A stretch of DNA of 64,000 nt. It comes from Candidatus Scalindua sp. (lineage in GTDB: Bacteria; Planctomycetota; Brocadiia; Brocadiales; Scalinduaceae). Of this stretch, positions 1-8,970 are shown one piece after another. The position numbers and the translations under genes are program-made. The stretch is taken from assembly GCA_021776915.1 (NCBI GenBank), contig JAIQZU010000021.1, positions 54,850-118,849 of the forward strand. The letters run 5' to 3'. Numbering within the stretch: the stretch's first letter is position 1; each line of letters opens with the position of its first letter. The notes below the pieces were generated by a model that had not been told where the DNA came from, did no database searches, and worked only from the letters and a program-made list of their open reading frames with translations.

Positions 1-323
1 TTTGCTGCTCCATATTTAAGTATGGAATTCTGATCAACAACCTTCTGGATAATATTCGTTAAGGGCGGCACTCCGTATGTCCATTTCATGGTGTCGTGGT
101 CAGTAAAAATTACACACTTCATACCGTTCTCTTTTGCAATCTTAACAATTTCTTCCGGCTCCTGCTCACCATTGCCCATAGTCGTGTGTATATGGATAAC
201 ACCGGGGATGAGCGTATATTTCCCGGCAAAACCGGTGTTCACAAATGGATTTGAGTTGAACAGGAACAGGCAGATAAAAACGATCAGGATAAGTCTTGGG
301 TACAGATAATTTTTTCTATACAT
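1..323 (-). CDS. PHP-domain metallo-phosphoesterase-like protein, 3' end cut by window edge
   Basis: Reading the minus strand from ATG at 323 gives an open frame that runs off the window at position 1, about 107 codons. It opens with a signal-peptide-like segment: basic start, then a hydrophobic stretch, ending near NTGFA. From about residue 38 it reads GVIHIHTTMGNGEQEPEEI and later IFTDHDT. These are the first metal-binding motifs of the PHP (polymerase and histidinol phosphatase) family, HxH followed by a downstream DHD. Family members hydrolyse phosphoesters with two or three metal ions; with a signal peptide this one probably works outside the cytoplasm. The substrate cannot be told. The rest of the domain lies outside the window. 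Confidence 0.8.
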   Translation of the reverse strand, partial: MYRKNYLYPRLILIVFICLFLFNSNPFVNTGFAGKYTLIPGVIHIHTTMGNGEQEPEEIVKIAKENGMKCVIFTDHDTMKWTYGVPPLTNIIQKVVDQNSILKYGAA

Positions 324-422
324 TATTCTTGAAGTAATTGTACGTTAAAGACAATTTTGTCCTTCTTCTTAAAGAAGATTTAAATAGAGTTGCCTTGCAC
401 AAAAAGCTCAATAACTAACATA

Positions 423-471
423 GGTCAGGCATCTTGTCTGACCGCAGGCAACACCGAGGCGGGACGCCTCG
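423..471. repeat. Two adjacent short palindromes
   Basis: GGTCAG (423-428) pairs with CTGACC (438-443). CCGAGGCG (454-461) pairs perfectly with CGCCTCGG (464-471). The second hairpin with its flanks (acaccgaggcg, gacgcctcggctatt) recurs at 58959-58984, so it is a dispersed palindrome rather than a dedicated terminator. Confidence 0.6.
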
Positions 472-498
472 GCTATTTCAGGTTGAGTCAGCTCCGGG

Positions 499-607
499 TA
501 ATTTAATGCATAGGAAATTCAATGTTTTGGTAGGAGCCAACTCCCGTTGGCGATCGCCGTCAGAAGACGGCTCCTACCGTGTCAACAATCGCCGAAGGCC
601 TAACTTG
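499..607 (-). repeat. Dispersed palindromic element, copy 1
   Basis: About 109 bp that recur in inverted orientation at 15631-15740 with only scattered mismatches. The core is a palindrome, GGTAGGAGCCAACTCCCG facing CGGCTCCTACC. The outer ends are TTAGGCCTTCGGC on one side and a TTGAAATTCCTATGCAT-like sequence on the other. The same end sequences also bound the elements at 3511-3662 and 30021-30132, which have a different internal hairpin. No ORF is present; it looks like a non-autonomous, MITE or REP-like repeat. Confidence 0.75.
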
Positions 608-642
608 TCTTCCAGAAAGCTGAATAATATATTATAGACTTT

Positions 643-1806
643 TTAAAATCTATATAATTCCGTACACCTTGTACATACAGGGTACTTCTTTTCCTTTTTT
701 GTAATCCTTCTAAATCGCATATATTCTTCATTATTCCATATTTTACTAAAAGAGTTTTTCCTTACATTGCCGGAAGAAAAATTTAATGATTGACAGGGTC
801 TGACTGTACCATCAGGAAAGATGTATGAGACCATCCAGGGACTTAGACACCTTTTGCCATAACCTGAAGAGACAAAATCAAACTCAGTATAGTATCTCCT
901 GATTTCTTCATTTGTAAAATTTGGGTAAAAGGCAATCTTTACATTTGAGTCCATTTTGCAGATATCTTCTATTTTCCGGATAAGAAGGTCCACGTCAATA
1001 TCAGGTAAGCTATCCCTTACAAAGCCTCTCCAATCATTACAGGTCATACCATAGTAGCCGTCAAATATCTTATTATGTTGATCATACATCTCTTTACTTA
1101 AGAATATTAAGTGATGAAATGTAATTGTGCCTGCCTTCAATTCCTCTGCGATACTAATTAACTCGTCAAGGCGTCTGTAATTTATCTCAAATATTGTGCT
1201 TGAGATATTTACTACCGGTTTATCTGTTCCGGATTTCGCTTTAATATCTCTGATTAATTTAAGGCCTCTGCACGCCTTTTCAAATGTACCTTTTGCACTT
1301 CTCACCTCGTCATGTACCTCACGGGGACCATCCAGTGAAAAGATAATCTCATCAACACCCAGATCAATTATAGAATCCGCATACTTTTCCAATAATATTC
1401 CATTTGTAATTATATTGCAGCGCATACCCTCTTTTTTTATGCGGGAAACTACCTTTTCCCAATTTGAATACAATAATGGCTCACCGCCAAAAAGTGTCAC
1501 ATTCGGTTTGAATGTCTTTATGTCATCGATGATTTCATATATTTCATCAAGCGACAGCTCAGCCTTTAATTCTTCAGATGACATGTCTTTGGATGTGCCG
1601 GCCATACCCCACTGGCCGCACATCTTACATCGAAGATTGCACCTGTATGTCAGAAACAGATCAACTGTCTCCGGGTAATAGCTGTATCCGTCGTAAACCT
1701 TATATGTTAAATAAGAAAGCAGGCGCTGTTTAAATGCCTTCCATGCGTAACCGGGCTGGGTAATTGAGTGAGTAAGGTTCCTTCTTAAATTACGTAGTTG
1801 AATCAT
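643..1806 (-). CDS. Radical SAM protein with C-terminal SPASM-like domain
   Basis: 387 residues. The radical SAM cluster motif is at residues 56-63, CNLRCKMC, the CxxxCxxC that holds the 4Fe-4S cluster cleaving S-adenosylmethionine. The GGEPLL motif follows. The C-terminus has further cysteines (RCLSPW, RPCQSLNF, CTRCTELY) and the glycine-rich pattern of a SPASM or twitch auxiliary-cluster domain. Family members modify peptides, sugars or alcohols by radical chemistry; the substrate is unknown. The start overlaps the 3' end of the carbamoyltransferase gene by 17 bases, so the two are almost certainly co-transcribed and translationally coupled. The neighbours (carbamoyltransferase, deacetylase, DegT aminotransferase) suggest a role in decorating a glycan or secondary metabolite. 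Confidence 0.88.
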   Translation of the reverse strand: MIQLRNLRRNLTHSITQPGYAWKAFKQRLLSYLTYKVYDGYSYYPETVDLFLTYRCNLRCKMCGQWGMAGTSKDMSSEELKAELSLDEIYEIIDDIKTFKPNVTLFGGEPLLYSNWEKVVSRIKKEGMRCNIITNGILLEKYADSIIDLGVDEIIFSLDGPREVHDEVRSAKGTFEKACRGLKLIRDIKAKSGTDKPVVNISSTIFEINYRRLDELISIAEELKAGTITFHHLIFLSKEMYDQHNKIFDGYYGMTCNDWRGFVRDSLPDIDVDLLIRKIEDICKMDSNVKIAFYPNFTNEEIRRYYTEFDFVSSGYGKRCLSPWMVSYIFPDGTVRPCQSLNFSSGNVRKNSFSKIWNNEEYMRFRRITKKEKKYPVCTRCTELYRF

Positions 1807-3493
1807 ATTTTTCCAGTAAGTAGTTTCCCATTATTAAACAATCTATACCGGTTGAGAAAAAACAGCGAATTGCCTCTTTAGGCGTAGTAACTACCGGTTC
1901 CCCGGCCACATTAAATGAAGTATTCAGCACAACAGGGATACCGCTAATCTCTCCAAAATCCTTAATAACGTCATAGAAGAGTTTGTTATATTTATAATCT
2001 ACCGTTTGAACCCTTGCTGTTCCGTCTGTATGGGTAACGGCAGGAATCAGTTTTCTCTTTTCCGGTTTGACATCGCAAATAAAGAGCATAAAAGGCGACT
2101 CCTGGTCAAAGTCAAAAAAATCTCTGGCTGATTCTTTCAATACCGCAGGTGCAAAGGGACGGAAATCTTCCCTGTGTTTTACATACTTGTTAACGATATC
2201 CTGCATATCGTCTCTCGTTGCGTTTGCCAGAATACTTCTGTTGCCCAATGCGCGAGGACCCCATTCCGCCCTTCCTTGAAACCATCCGATAATCCTTCCA
2301 TCATTGATTAATTCAGCACACTTTTTTGCAATATCCTGATGATGGGTATACTTCAACTTATCAAGGTCAAGTTCGGCCTTTATCTCTTCATTTGAAAATT
2401 CAGGTCCCCAGTAGGCATGTTTAATAACGAAATTCCTGGCTTTCCCCAATATGGTGTTATAAATATAATAAGCGCTGCCGAGTGATGTGCCTGCATCGTG
2501 TGCTGAAGGCTGTACAAAGACCGATTCAAAAGGTGAATCTCGCAATAGTCTGTAGTTCATTGAACAGTTTAAACCAACACCACCGGCAATACACAAATTC
2601 TTTACGCCTGTTTTCTTATGAAGATAATTGGTGATGTGCAAGGTTGTATCTTCCAGGGTTTTCTGTAGACTTGCCGCAATGTTCATATGTCTCTCTTCAA
2701 TTTCCTGGTCCTTATTTCTAATTGGCCCGCATGCATCAATGAATTTCTTTGACATAAAACCCTCTCTCGAACCTGCACTTGCCCAGTATGTAAAATAATC
2801 CGAATTCATTCTATACCCCCCATCAGGCAATAATTTAACCATATCTTTAAAGATATTAATGTATGTTGGTTTGCCGTATGATGCAAGTCCCATCACCTTG
2901 TATTCGTCATTTCCATGCTGAAATCCAAGATATTTTGTTACTGCGGCATAAAGGATTCCCAGAGAGTGTGGAAACTTAATCTCTTTTATCTTCTCTATCT
3001 GACCGCCTGTACCTTTGCCCATTAACGTGCTTGTCCATTCGCCCATATAGTCCATAGAAAGAATTGCAGATTCTTCAAAGGGTGATGTGAGAAAGACACT
3101 TGCGGCATGCGCCAGATGGTGTTCGATAAAATGTATCTTTGTGCTCTCTTTTTGTTTGAGCTGTCTTAATTCAGAAAGATAATTACCCGTACTATAAATT
3201 TCATCGACTATATAACCAATAGAATAAAATGGTGATCTTGGAATTTTTAATATTCTATACGGTATCCTTTTAAATATCCTTAGCCAGGGTTTGTAGCTGA
3301 AGCCTATATGGTCAATATCTTTTAATGTTATGTTCGCCTCTTTCAGACAGTAGTCAATCGCCTTATGGGGCATGCCGCCTTCATGCTTCCTTCGTGTAAA
3401 CCGCTCTTCTTCTACGGCTGCGATTAGCTCTCCATCTTTTATTAAAGAAGCGGCGGCATCCAATGTGTAGCCGCCGATGCCAAGGATGTACAA
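1790..3493 (-). CDS. NodU/CmcH-type O-carbamoyltransferase
   Basis: 567 residues, the usual length of the family. The N-terminal Kae1-like domain carries the EHHLAHAAS motif (about residues 124-132) followed by SPFEESAILSMD. The C-terminal domain has the typical GRAEWGPRALGNRSILAN and RPFAPAV signatures. These enzymes make carbamoyl-adenylate from carbamoyl phosphate and ATP and transfer the carbamoyl group to a sugar or antibiotic hydroxyl. Here the acceptor is most likely a surface glycan, inferred from the deacetylase and sugar-aminotransferase-like neighbours. It is followed with overlap by the radical SAM gene. Upstream, a dispersed repeat at 3511-3662 fills the space to the deacetylase gene. 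Confidence 0.92.
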   Translation of the reverse strand: MYILGIGGYTLDAAASLIKDGELIAAVEEERFTRRKHEGGMPHKAIDYCLKEANITLKDIDHIGFSYKPWLRIFKRIPYRILKIPRSPFYSIGYIVDEIYSTGNYLSELRQLKQKESTKIHFIEHHLAHAASVFLTSPFEESAILSMDYMGEWTSTLMGKGTGGQIEKIKEIKFPHSLGILYAAVTKYLGFQHGNDEYKVMGLASYGKPTYINIFKDMVKLLPDGGYRMNSDYFTYWASAGSREGFMSKKFIDACGPIRNKDQEIEERHMNIAASLQKTLEDTTLHITNYLHKKTGVKNLCIAGGVGLNCSMNYRLLRDSPFESVFVQPSAHDAGTSLGSAYYIYNTILGKARNFVIKHAYWGPEFSNEEIKAELDLDKLKYTHHQDIAKKCAELINDGRIIGWFQGRAEWGPRALGNRSILANATRDDMQDIVNKYVKHREDFRPFAPAVLKESARDFFDFDQESPFMLFICDVKPEKRKLIPAVTHTDGTARVQTVDYKYNKLFYDVIKDFGEISGIPVVLNTSFNVAGEPVVTTPKEAIRCFFSTGIDCLIMGNYLLEKYDSTT

Positions 3494-3510
3494 AGTTTAT
3501 CTCCTCTCCA

Positions 3511-3662
3511 GTCAGGTCGCTATCACGACAAAAACCATATCCTTCGACTCCGCTCACCCGCCTGCCGGACGGGCAGGGGATGATGTCACACTGAGCACAT
3601 TCGCACGCTCAGTATAAACTTCGTCGAAGTGTTATCAATATTGAAATTCCTATGCATTTAAT
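3511..3662 (+). repeat. Dispersed palindromic element, copy 2
   Basis: Begins cagtcaggtcgctatc, contains the palindromic words ccttcgactccgctca and ctgagc...cttcgtcgaag, and ends tattgaaattcctatgcattta. The same architecture is at 30021-30132. It carries an extra GC-rich insert (cccgcctgccggacgggcagg, 3558-3578). The right end abuts the stop codon of the deacetylase gene, so the element fills the whole gap between two minus-strand genes. Confidence 0.7.
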
Positions 3663-4507
3663 TATAGTGGGAAAAAGATTCTTTTAAATCGCTGAAAAAA
3701 TCTTGTGTCCTTGTACGACATAATATTCAAAGCGCCTTCCAATTTCCCCTTAAATATAAAAAAATTATCAGTCGTCTCTATACCAATCCTCTTGAGTGCA
3801 AAAATGTCAGTATTCTTATCGTTCATACCGTACATGTTTGAACAGGCGCACGTATACTTACACGCTTTAACAATATCCACTATTTCGTCATTAAAATCTG
3901 CCCTTGTGCCAACAGGATAGGCAAAAGAATTAATCTTCTGGTCAAGTTGTGATTCTAACATATCTTTAGAGCCTCTGATTTCTCTAACCACTTCTTCATT
4001 TGTCAATCTTGTCAGTATTCGATGGGAAATGGTATGAGAACCAAATGAAATATTGTTATTCTTCATCTCATGTATTTGGGATGGAGAAAGATATTTGCCC
4101 CCATTATTCTCGATAAAACCGGTTATCAGAAATATCGTTGCCGGGAAATTATGCTTTTTGAGCAAAGGATAAGCGTTGTAATAATTATCACTGTATCCGT
4201 CATCAAACGTAATTACTATTGAACCTGAAATTTTTTCGATATCAGTTTGCAAACATTCTATGGCCTCTTCCAGAGGAATTACTTTATAATTTTTTTTTAT
4301 ATACTGCAGTTGTCTCTCAAACTCTTCAGGAGTAACTGTTTCATCCGGTTCGATTTCGTTACTGATGCTATGATACGTCAGGATTGCCAAGCATTTTTTG
4401 TTGGCCCTATCCCGGCTGATATATTGATATCCCGTATAGGTAGTAATGATGCATACTACTATCTTAATAATTTTTTTCAGTAAATATCTTGGCGAAGTAG
4501 CAGTCAT
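3662..4507 (-). CDS. Membrane-anchored polysaccharide deacetylase (NodB/CE4)
   Basis: 281 residues with a probable N-terminal membrane anchor (about 12-30). The CE4 NodB domain follows: LTYHSI, the metal-binding and catalytic FDDG motif (101-104), and the histidine pair SHTISH (157-162). Family members remove N-acetyl groups from chitin, peptidoglycan or exopolysaccharide with a divalent metal. The gene lies 3 bases after the DegT-type aminotransferase stop, so they form one transcriptional unit. The anchor implies action on the outer face of the cytoplasmic membrane on a glycan made by this cluster. The C-terminal third is divergent and does not clearly show the late CE4 motifs. Confidence 0.87.
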   Translation of the reverse strand: MTATSPRYLLKKIIKIVVCIITTYTGYQYISRDRANKKCLAILTYHSISNEIEPDETVTPEEFERQLQYIKKNYKVIPLEEAIECLQTDIEKISGSIVITFDDGYSDNYYNAYPLLKKHNFPATIFLITGFIENNGGKYLSPSQIHEMKNNNISFGSHTISHRILTRLTNEEVVREIRGSKDMLESQLDQKINSFAYPVGTRADFNDEIVDIVKACKYTCACSNMYGMNDKNTDIFALKRIGIETTDNFFIFKGKLEGALNIMSYKDTRFFQRFKRIFFPL

Positions 4508-4510
4508 AAA

Positions 4511-5698
4511 TCAGATTGTTTTAAATACATTTATAATTGTCTCAACAGAGTTGTCATCAAGATAAGGATGTGAGGGGACTGTTATTAACCTCTCGGCAAT
4601 ATAAAGCGCTTTAGGAAACAATTCTTTCTGCCTGTCATACCCAAGGTCATATAAATGATGCACGGGTTTCAAATACATCCTGCCCGTGTCAATTCCTCTG
4701 CTCCAGAGTTCAGCCTGCACCTTTTCCATAGTCTTTATTTCTTTAAACACTACAGGGAAGTGGTTGAAAACAGGGGTACTGCTTTTTGTTATCCCCGGCA
4801 ATATTATATGTTCATTATCTTTTAATGCCTTATAGAGCGTCATGCCTTTCTTTAGTCTTATCGCATTAAATTCATCAAGTTTATCAAGGAGGCCTAACCC
4901 GATTATTGCCTGAAAATTAGAATATAGTTTTGACTCGAAACTATCGTGTACTGTTGTATGCTTAAATTGAGAAATTAATTTATAGAAGGAACCATATATC
5001 ACGGGTCTTGTTACTAATGAATATGCTGCCAGGATAAGTGGAACTGTTATCTCGAATAAAAATTTCTGCCCGGGAAGCAAATCCCTCTCTTCCCTTATGA
5101 GATTTGCCAGCTCATCGGAATTTGTAACAAGCATGCCTCCGCTAAAAGTAGAAAAGTTTTTACCTCTACATAAACTGAAGCAACCGGCATCTCCCAATGT
5201 ACCAACTTTTTTACCGTTTAGTGTCGCCCCGGGAGCCTGTGCAGTATCTTCTAAAACGAAAAATCCATTCTCTCTGGCAAGCTTCAGTGGTAAATCTATC
5301 TCATAAGGAAAACCGAAATGATATATCGGCAAAACACACAAAGTGTTATTATTGATGACGTCAGGTAAACGTTCAAAATCCATTGTGAAAGTATCTAAAG
5401 AACTTTCACAAAGTACCGGTTTCAGGCCGGCTTTTCGTATTGGCAGTACCAGAGTAGGAACGGTATAAGCGGGTATTACTACCTCCTTCTTATTTGAGAG
5501 TTTTTTAATTGCCTTTAGAAATATATATATCGAGGCGGTACAACAATTAAATGAAAAAGCATAGTCTGACCCCATGTACCTTGCAAAGCTGGATTCGAAC
5601 TCATCGATATAAGACTTCTTACCAAAGAATGACTTAAACCCTTTAAGCACTTCAAAAATTGATAATGGAACCGCTGTTGTGGGAATCTTCCTCAACAA
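4511..5698 (-). CDS. DegT/DnrJ/EryC1/StrS family PLP aminotransferase
   Basis: 395 residues. The fold-type I PLP aminotransferase pattern is visible: N-terminal substrate region, the cofactor aspartate in EDTAQAPGA (D151), and a probable Schiff-base lysine at K180 in SLCRGKNFSTFSGG, followed by the family's conserved glycine pair. Family members transaminate keto sugars in nucleotide-sugar pathways. The usual SFHATK sequence is replaced by SLCRGK, so this belongs to a divergent branch. It sits between a methyltransferase (18 bases upstream) and the deacetylase (3 bases downstream) in a tight minus-strand operon. A role in making an amino sugar for a surface polysaccharide is inferred, not shown. 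Confidence 0.88.
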   Translation of the reverse strand: MLRKIPTTAVPLSIFEVLKGFKSFFGKKSYIDEFESSFARYMGSDYAFSFNCCTASIYIFLKAIKKLSNKKEVVIPAYTVPTLVLPIRKAGLKPVLCESSLDTFTMDFERLPDVINNNTLCVLPIYHFGFPYEIDLPLKLARENGFFVLEDTAQAPGATLNGKKVGTLGDAGCFSLCRGKNFSTFSGGMLVTNSDELANLIREERDLLPGQKFLFEITVPLILAAYSLVTRPVIYGSFYKLISQFKHTTVHDSFESKLYSNFQAIIGLGLLDKLDEFNAIRLKKGMTLYKALKDNEHIILPGITKSSTPVFNHFPVVFKEIKTMEKVQAELWSRGIDTGRMYLKPVHHLYDLGYDRQKELFPKALYIAERLITVPSHPYLDDNSVETIINVFKTI

Positions 5699-5716
5699 TG
5701 TGATAACCTTTCCTTA

Positions 5717-6382
5717 TTATTGATATCCTGCTTTTACCAGAATTATGGGAGCAAGCATTGTTATCGGAAACCCTATAGGTATTGTTTCCTTTATAACCAT
5801 GCCACTGGAGGTCAGGGCTGTAGTTAATTCCTTCAACGAATATGCATTAAGAGTTACCTGAGTATCATACAGCCACACAAATTTAAAACTAAGATAAACA
5901 AGTGGGTTTATCTTATTACGAACATCGAATACTATAAAACCGTCTCGTTTGCATACTCTTTCCATTTCTTCAAGCGCTGCAATAACATCGCCTTTGGTAT
6001 GGAAATTGTAAAATGTATTTATGCAAATTGCAATATCTATAGATTTATTCAGGAAGGGTAAATTCTGTGCATGAGCCTTCAACAAATTCAGGCTATGCGG
6101 TTGCATTTTCCGGAATTGATCACTGGCTGTCTCCAACATCTCATGTTCCGTATCGATTCCTACACACCTGAGCATATTTCCTTTTGCCGGGAGGGTTTCA
6201 AATAAGAGCCCCTCTCCGCAACCAATATCAAGCAAAAGGCCTCTATTGTTTTTAATAATTTGTCTTACTTTATCCCTTATCTTCAGACGAAACAAATCGG
6301 ATGTCGGATCGCCTCTTTCATCAGGCTTTGACAGAATATGGCGAACCAGATCAGTTAAAGGCCGCAAGATTTTACTGAACAT
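5717..6382 (-). CDS. Class I SAM-dependent methyltransferase
   Basis: 221 residues, Rossmann-type. Motif I is LLLDIGCGEG (about 49-58), followed by an acidic residue at the end of strand 2 in VGIDTEHEM and by AICINTFYNF in the motif IV position. The fold is that of the Methyltransf_11/25 group. The C-terminus has a hydrophobic stretch ending MLAPIILVKAGYQ that may touch the membrane. It is the first gene of the tight methyltransferase, aminotransferase, deacetylase run, so a glycan or lipid-linked substrate is likely. The methyl acceptor cannot be predicted. Confidence 0.85.
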   Translation of the reverse strand: MFSKILRPLTDLVRHILSKPDERGDPTSDLFRLKIRDKVRQIIKNNRGLLLDIGCGEGLLFETLPAKGNMLRCVGIDTEHEMLETASDQFRKMQPHSLNLLKAHAQNLPFLNKSIDIAICINTFYNFHTKGDVIAALEEMERVCKRDGFIVFDVRNKINPLVYLSFKFVWLYDTQVTLNAYSLKELTTALTSSGMVIKETIPIGFPITMLAPIILVKAGYQ

Positions 6383-6509
6383 ATGTGTTTATTGTATGAG
6401 AGATTTCTATTTTAACTACTTACCCGTCCGAACGGGAGCAGGGCAGGCAGGCGGGCATTATGACGTAAAGCCTGACTTCTAAAGACTTCAAATGAAGATT
6501 CTTATCAAC

Positions 6510-7601
6510 CTAGACCAGGGAGTTTAGTATTTCAACCCCTCTCTCCAGGGTCTCGAACGATGCGGCATAAGATACCCTGAAATGAGTTTTCTTTTCAGAA
6601 AACACGCTGCCGGGTATGATTAGCAAATCGTGTTTTATTGCCTCAGTGACGAATTCCTCATCAGTACCCCATGGTACTTGAGGAAAGATATAAAAGGCAC
6701 CATCAGGTTTGGTTAACTTGTAGCGTTCCTCAAGGCCGTTATAAACAAAATCACGTTTCTTTTTGTAATCTTCAATATACGCATCCATATTAACATCCAT
6801 GGCCTTCACTCCGGCTACCTGTGCAAATGAGGGAGCACAGATATACGTATACTGCTGAAGTTTCATCATTTCATCAATAATCTTTGCAGGACCGATTGCA
6901 CTGCCTAATCTCCATCCGGTCATCGCGTGTGATTTTGAAAACCCACCGCAGGTCACTGTATTTTCGTAATATTTTCCGATACTTTGATATTCTATTTCAT
7001 AAATGAACTCTTTATATATTTCATCTGAGATAATTATCAGGTTGTGTTTTTCTGCAATGTCACAAATTTCTTTAAGGTATTGTGGTTTGCAGACTACACC
7101 TGTAGGATTTGATGGACTATTAATAATGAGGATTTTACTGCGTGGACCTATGAGGGACGAGATGCGCTCAGGGGTGATTTCAAAATCGGGATATGTGTCA
7201 ATAAATTTTATCTTGCCGCCGCACAAATTCACAAGATGCTTAAATGACACAAAATATGGATCAGGCACAAGGACTTCATCTCCGGGGTTTATGAGAACCA
7301 GAAATGCAAGTGTTAAGGCTCCGGCAACTCCGGAAGTTACCATTACGCTTTCGCCCTTGATGCCGCACTCTTTTCTTGCTTTTTCCAGGATCTTTTCGCT
7401 AAGCTCAGGTATACCCTGAGTTCTTGTATACCTGTTAAAACCCTGTTCTATTGCTTGGATAGCTTCTTTTTTTACCTCTTCAGGAACATCAAAATCCGGT
7501 TGCCCAATGCTCAGGTTGACCGGATTTTTAATCTTTTGTGCCAGATCGAACACCTTTCTTATTCCGGATGCTTCAAACCCCTGCATTCGATCGGCGATCA
7601 T
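6510..7601 (-). CDS. Class I/II PLP aminotransferase (aspartate aminotransferase-like)
   Basis: 363 residues. The fold-type I features are clear: NSPSNPTG (161-168), SDEIY (192-196) and the PLP-binding lysine K223 in GGFSKSHAMTGWRLG, with the downstream arginine of the family near FRVSYA. The substrate is probably aspartate, alanine or an aromatic amino acid. The start codon shares one base with the stop of the small basic protein gene (TGATG), a sign of translational coupling. The protein is shorter than typical AspC (about 390-400), but both ends look natural. Confidence 0.9.
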   Translation of the reverse strand: MIADRMQGFEASGIRKVFDLAQKIKNPVNLSIGQPDFDVPEEVKKEAIQAIEQGFNRYTRTQGIPELSEKILEKARKECGIKGESVMVTSGVAGALTLAFLVLINPGDEVLVPDPYFVSFKHLVNLCGGKIKFIDTYPDFEITPERISSLIGPRSKILIINSPSNPTGVVCKPQYLKEICDIAEKHNLIIISDEIYKEFIYEIEYQSIGKYYENTVTCGGFSKSHAMTGWRLGSAIGPAKIIDEMMKLQQYTYICAPSFAQVAGVKAMDVNMDAYIEDYKKKRDFVYNGLEERYKLTKPDGAFYIFPQVPWGTDEEFVTEAIKHDLLIIPGSVFSEKKTHFRVSYAASFETLERGVEILNSLV

Positions 7602-7849
7602 CAGGAAGCCTTTCCTTTTTCCTTTTCACCTGTTGCCGCTTTAGCATCGGTAGTTTCTTCTTCAGTTTTCTTTGCAACCTTCGCCTTCTTTTTCACCTTT
7701 GTAGTTTTTACCTTGGGTAAGCCGTACACAGATTTTTTTTCATCCCACAAACTCTCATCAGTCAAATGTTTGATACGTTCCGGTCTTGTGAGAACACTTC
7801 TATGTCTGACCAGTTTACCCTTTGATACAAGACTTTTGTCAATACTCAT
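7601..7849 (-). CDS. Small basic protein of the PVC superphylum type
   Basis: 82 residues, very rich in Lys, with a conserved front half beginning MSIDKSLVSKGKLVRHRSVL, then TRPERIKHL and YGLPKVK. I recognise this start as that of a short basic protein family (I believe TIGR04137) found in Planctomycetes, Verrucomicrobia and Chlamydiae and suspected to be linked to the ribosome; its function is unknown. The back half is a low-complexity Lys/Glu/Ala tail typical of intrinsically disordered, nucleic-acid-associated proteins. It is coupled to the aminotransferase by a one-base stop/start overlap and follows the SPOR-like gene by 13 bases. Confidence 0.75.
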   Translation of the reverse strand: MSIDKSLVSKGKLVRHRSVLTRPERIKHLTDESLWDEKKSVYGLPKVKTTKVKKKAKVAKKTEEETTDAKAATGEKEKGKAS

Positions 7850-7862
7850 TACCCTTTCTCCC

Positions 7863-8648
7863 TTATCTTATTTGAATTGGATAGCTGCTCGCAAATTGTC
7901 TCTTTCCTTCGTATTCTAATTTGCTAATCCCCTTTAGAGCCTCTTTTAGTTCACTGCTATCCTTAAAACTAAATTTACCCGCACATACAACGATCTCTTT
8001 TCCTCTTTTTGCCACGAATGTATCATAACCTGTCATATCTTTGATAGCTTTTGCTAAATTAGTAGCCTGTTTCAAATGTTGTTTAGTATTGCTGTAGGAT
8101 ATAATTTGAAGCGTCCACTTCACAACATATTCCTGCTTAGCTGTTTCCTGCTTAACTGTATCAATTGGAACCTGCTTCAATGATAAATCTACAGCTTTTA
8201 TCTCCCTGCCCTGCGGTACATTTTTAATTATTCCATCCAACTTGGGATGCACAACAGATTTCTGTGGTACCTCAGGTTCTAATACGTTTTTGTGGCCAAT
8301 CTTATAGCCCACAAAAAAGCAGGCTAATGATAAAAAAACAGCTCCTAATGCGCCAAGAATCACTGTTTCCTGTTTAAGAACAACTTCATTGAGAAATAAT
8401 TTTCTAACCTTTTTGTCATCCGTTTGCAACCTGTCCCTACTTTGTGTATCCATTATCCAACCCAGCTTTTCTGTTTTCCTATCGTCATCTGTATTTGTCA
8501 GATTTCTCTCTGGAACCGGTCTGGGAAGAACGGTTGGATTCTCCTGCTTTCTTTGAAATACTTTACTAGTGTGTCTGGTTTCTTCTTGTTTTCCTGACTT
8601 TTTAAATACTTCAAAAAATTCTTTTGGCTCTTTATCTTTCCCAAACAT
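7863..8648 (-). CDS. Single-span membrane protein with SPOR-like C-terminal domain
   Basis: 261 residues when started at ATG 8648, which has AAGGGG five bases upstream; a GTG at 8654 is possible but would overlap that ribosome binding site. The layout is a charged cytoplasmic N-terminus (about 95 residues), one membrane helix (ILGALGAVFLSLACFFVGY), a linker, and a C-terminal domain of about 75 residues beginning WTLQIISYSNTKQHLKQA. That domain has the beta-alpha-beta-beta pattern of SPOR domains, which bind denuded peptidoglycan at division sites. It appears to be the first gene of an operon with the small basic protein and aminotransferase. The SPOR call rests on pattern only. Confidence 0.65.
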   Translation of the reverse strand: MFGKDKEPKEFFEVFKKSGKQEETRHTSKVFQRKQENPTVLPRPVPERNLTNTDDDRKTEKLGWIMDTQSRDRLQTDDKKVRKLFLNEVVLKQETVILGALGAVFLSLACFFVGYKIGHKNVLEPEVPQKSVVHPKLDGIIKNVPQGREIKAVDLSLKQVPIDTVKQETAKQEYVVKWTLQIISYSNTKQHLKQATNLAKAIKDMTGYDTFVAKRGKEIVVCAGKFSFKDSSELKEALKGISKLEYEGKRQFASSYPIQIR

Positions 8649-8970
8649 TACCACCCCTTAATGTAAAGTTTATGATTTGTAATTTTTTTGGTTTCAAAAG
8701 ATTTTAAAGGTTTCATCAATTTAAAAAGAAATTGGTTAATACATTCCTGAATCTATACCCCCCCATTACCTGAAAAATGCTTGCCCGCTCCGGCGGGAAA
8801 TAATGTGAGGCAGGTGAAGGAAATTTCCCTTCATCGGGATTTATAAATCATTCTAGACACTTGCAAAACTTTAAGTTATGAAGTTTATAAAAAACAGATT
8901 TTATTGTCAAGGTTTTTCACTTATGAGGGTTACAAAATACCACATAGTGCGACATAGCCGCAACTAAGTT

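Noticed and set aside
434..637. 67-codon ORF in the first intergenic region
   Set aside because: Covers two dispersed palindromes; no protein-like composition.
1196..1678. 160-codon plus-strand ORF
   Set aside because: Antisense shadow of the radical SAM gene, whose motifs are unmistakable on the minus strand.
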